From assembly GCA_022774485.1 (NCBI GenBank), contig JALFLX010000055.1, positions 1 to 7,303 of the forward strand: a stretch of DNA of 7,303 bases, written 5' to 3'. Below are positions 6,144-7,303 of this stretch, piece by piece. Source of the DNA: Bacilli bacterium (GTDB taxonomy: Bacteria > Bacillota_I > Bacilli_A > RFN20 > CAG-288). The first letter of the stretch is position 1, and each line of letters starts with the position of its first letter. The translations under genes were made by a program, and so were the position numbers. Under the pieces are notes generated by a model, which searched no databases, was not told where the DNA came from, and saw only the letters and a program-made list of their open reading frames with translations.

Positions 6144-6992
6144 TTAATAGAGCGGAGAAGCCTGAATCATGCCGTAGGCAAGAAGATCGGTGAGCTGAAG
6201 AAGCATGCCGACGGCGAAGAAGAACTCACCGCCGAGATGACAGGCAGCGTGTTTTTCTTCTACAAAGAAGAGTAGTGCAGAGAGGAAGAAAGAGATAACG
6301 CTTCCGATAAGCATCCAGATACCGAAGATGCCAGTGAGAGAATATGGTTTAATCAAGATAGCGCTGAAGGAAAGAACCAAAGCGGGGATAACAAAGAGAA
6401 GGACACTCTCAATTGCTTTGGCACTCTTTTTGTTGCGGTTGAACTTAACGTTAAGGAAGCCTAAAACGACAAGAAGAACAGCGCCAACTAAGAAGAGAAC
6501 GACCCACCAGATGGAGCAGTGAGCAATCTCAAGACAGGCGGAGCGGAGCGGAATTAAAAGGAAAGAGGCGACTAAGGGGAGAAGAGAGACAAGGCGGATG
6601 ACTCTGACTAAGAAGTAATAGCGTTCATGTTCTTCTTCGCTTTTCGCTTTTAAAGAGAGCTTTTCATCATAGAGATAAGAGAGGAAGAAAGTAAGGCCAG
6701 CGACAAGGAGAGCAAGGGCATAGACGACAAAGCCTAAGACGCCGTAACCTCTGTCGTAGAGGAAGCTCGGATTGCTGTATGTGCCTAAGACGATACTGAC
6801 AATCAAGAGAGCGAGAAGAGCGGCAAGGCTTAACGAGAGAAGCGAGATGCGGAAGATCTTTCCTGCGAACTCATATTTCGGGAAAGGTCTTTTGACCTCG
6901 ACATGTTTCTCTTTTGTGGTGAGGAAGCTGAGCTTTGACCAGTCGGTCTCAAACTGTTCCTCTTGCGGCTGTAAGTTGTTTTCTTCAGACAT
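6144..6992 (-). CDS. Seven-helix integral membrane protein of unknown function
   Basis: The 282-residue product begins with an acidic, polar tail of about 45 residues (MSEENNLQPQ...), followed by roughly seven hydrophobic segments at about 47-70, 84-108, 129-150, 161-181, 195-215, 221-244 and 252-275. Loops are short. The longest is a charged cytoplasmic-type loop at 109-128 (LYDEKLSLKAKSEEEHERYY). With a cytoplasmic N terminus the C terminus would be outside. I see no conserved catalytic or transport motif and do not recognise the family. CGGAGG lies 6 bases before the ATG. The gene has its own promoter and terminator, so it is probably monocistronic. Like the operon's first gene product, it couples an acidic disordered tail to membrane helices, but the sequences are not obviously related. 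Confidence 0.88.
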   Translation of the reverse strand: MSEENNLQPQEEQFETDWSKLSFLTTKEKHVEVKRPFPKYEFAGKIFRISLLSLSLAALLALLIVSIVLGTYSNPSFLYDRGYGVLGFVVYALALLVAGLTFFLSYLYDEKLSLKAKSEEEHERYYFLVRVIRLVSLLPLVASFLLIPLRSACLEIAHCSIWWVVLFLVGAVLLVVLGFLNVKFNRNKKSAKAIESVLLFVIPALVLSFSAILIKPYSLTGIFGIWMLIGSVISFFLSALLFFVEEKHAACHLGGEFFFAVGMLLQLTDLLAYGMIQASPLY

Positions 6993-7032
6993 GGTGGACC
7001 TCCGTAAGATATATATGACAATTCAAGGTATT

Positions 7033-7062
7033 ATTATAATGGAACAAAAAGTCAGATGTAAA
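7033..7062 (-). promoter_or_regulatory. Promoter of the seven-helix membrane protein gene
   Basis: Minus-strand TTTACA (7057-7062) and TATAAT (7033-7038), separated by 18 bases, match the housekeeping consensus at 5/6 and 6/6. The start would fall near 7026, leaving a ~33-base leader with the CGGAGG ribosome binding site. Confidence 0.75.
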
Positions 7063-7109
7063 CGGATAAATGTCACTTTCAGTCATTACTCATAGGATTA
7101 AGGCGTTTT

Positions 7110-7121
7110 AAATCGCGGTTT
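7110..7121. repeat. Imperfect palindrome AAATCGCGGTTT
   Basis: This 12-base near-palindrome (one T/G mismatch pair around a CGCG centre) lies in the divergent intergenic region. It is ~22 bases upstream of the -35 of the plus-strand gene. It might belong to an insertion-sequence end or be an operator; nothing else supports either. Confidence 0.25.
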
Positions 7122-7142
7122 GGCACAAAACTCATTATTTTC

Positions 7143-7171
7143 TTGTTTATGTATTATATCTTTGGTATAAT
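7143..7171 (+). promoter_or_regulatory. Extended -10 promoter of the transposase-like gene
   Basis: TTGTTT (7143-7148) and TATAAT (7166-7171) are separated by 17 bases, and TG at 7163-7164 gives an extended -10. A start 7 bases after the -10 falls on the A of the ATG at 7178, which predicts a leaderless mRNA. Confidence 0.75.
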
Positions 7172-7177
7172 ACTAGT

Positions 7178-7303
7178 ATGAAAAAGAATGATTTACCGGC
7201 CTGGGCCAAAAAATATGACGGAAAAGGAATAGCCTTCCGAAAGCGAGGAGATTCCTTCGCGCTGTTCAGAGTCTCTTCCCACCGCGAGCACGGAAAAAAG
7301 TAT
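7178..7303 (+). CDS. Probable transposase N terminus (IS4/IS1634-like), cut by window edge
   Basis: The frame opens at ATG 7178 and is still open at the right edge, showing 42 residues (MKKNDLPAWAKKYDGKGIAF...). The pattern WAKKYDGKGIAFRKRG, then FALFRVSS and HREHGKKY, resembles the N terminus of IS4/IS1634-type transposases. In these a short basic segment of the type KGxxIRxxxxxYxLYxVxS precedes a KK-rich turn. The DDE catalytic residues would lie beyond the window. This is the only plus-strand gene and it diverges from all others, which fits an inserted element. There is no Shine-Dalgarno sequence. No in-frame ATG, GTG or TTG exists between the stop at 7109 and 7178, so the start is well fixed. 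The coding call is fairly safe; the transposase identity is a recollection of family pattern on few residues. Confidence 0.6.
   Translation, partial: MKKNDLPAWAKKYDGKGIAFRKRGDSFALFRVSSHREHGKKY

Noticed and set aside
1..7303. Mycoplasma-type code (TGA as Trp)
   Set aside because: TGA terminates asnS, rimI, tsaB and the 461-residue gene exactly at family-expected ends, and Trp is TGG throughout.
1..7303. CRISPR array, tRNA or rRNA genes, defence system
   Set aside because: No spaced direct repeats, cloverleaf-like sequence or rRNA segments were seen, and no nuclease, methylase or toxin-like product is encoded.

Overview
The window reads as a chromosomal segment of a low-GC Gram-positive bacterium. 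I would place it in Bacilli or Erysipelotrichia-like Bacillota, probably an uncultured lineage. Three things point that way: strong AGGAGG-type ribosome binding sites, TATAAT-type promoters, and the gene content. TGA ends several genes and tryptophan is written TGG, so the code is the standard bacterial one, not the Mycoplasma code. Genus cannot be told from the sequence.

Nearly everything is on the minus strand, so genes are transcribed from right to left. From the right edge: (a) a plus-strand gene begins at 7178 and runs off the window. Its 42 visible residues resemble the N terminus of an IS4/IS1634-type transposase, and its promoter predicts a leaderless mRNA. (b) A divergent 185-bp intergenic region carries promoters for both directions. 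(c) A stand-alone gene (6144-6992) encodes a seven-helix membrane protein and ends in a GC-stem, TTCG-loop terminator. (d) A 209-bp intergenic region holds that terminator, a perfect short inverted repeat and an extended -10 promoter. (e) From there a tight operon runs to the left edge and beyond.

The operon order is: two-helix membrane protein of unknown function (4549-5934, weakly DUF3137-like), tsaE, tsaB, rimI, tsaD, asnS, then a single-pass membrane protein (1-668, C terminus outside the window). Neighbouring reading frames overlap by 1 to 14 bases at every junction except tsaD-asnS, which has a 17-base gap. Translational coupling and one transcript are therefore likely. TsaE, TsaB and TsaD form the complex that puts threonylcarbamoyl on A37 of ANN-decoding tRNAs (t6A); the TsaC/TsaC2 partner is not in the window. 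RimI is the N-acetyltransferase commonly found beside tsaB/tsaD. AsnRS charges tRNA-Asn, one of the t6A-modified tRNAs, so the core of the operon is a tRNA maturation and charging module.

The unusual parts are the two uncharacterised membrane proteins bracketing this module, a TsaD whose SGGHT motif reads SGGNS, and the leaderless transposase-like gene at the right edge. I saw no tRNA, rRNA, CRISPR array, riboswitch or T-box. I did not find a clearly new system; the membrane-protein/t6A association is the best candidate for something undescribed.
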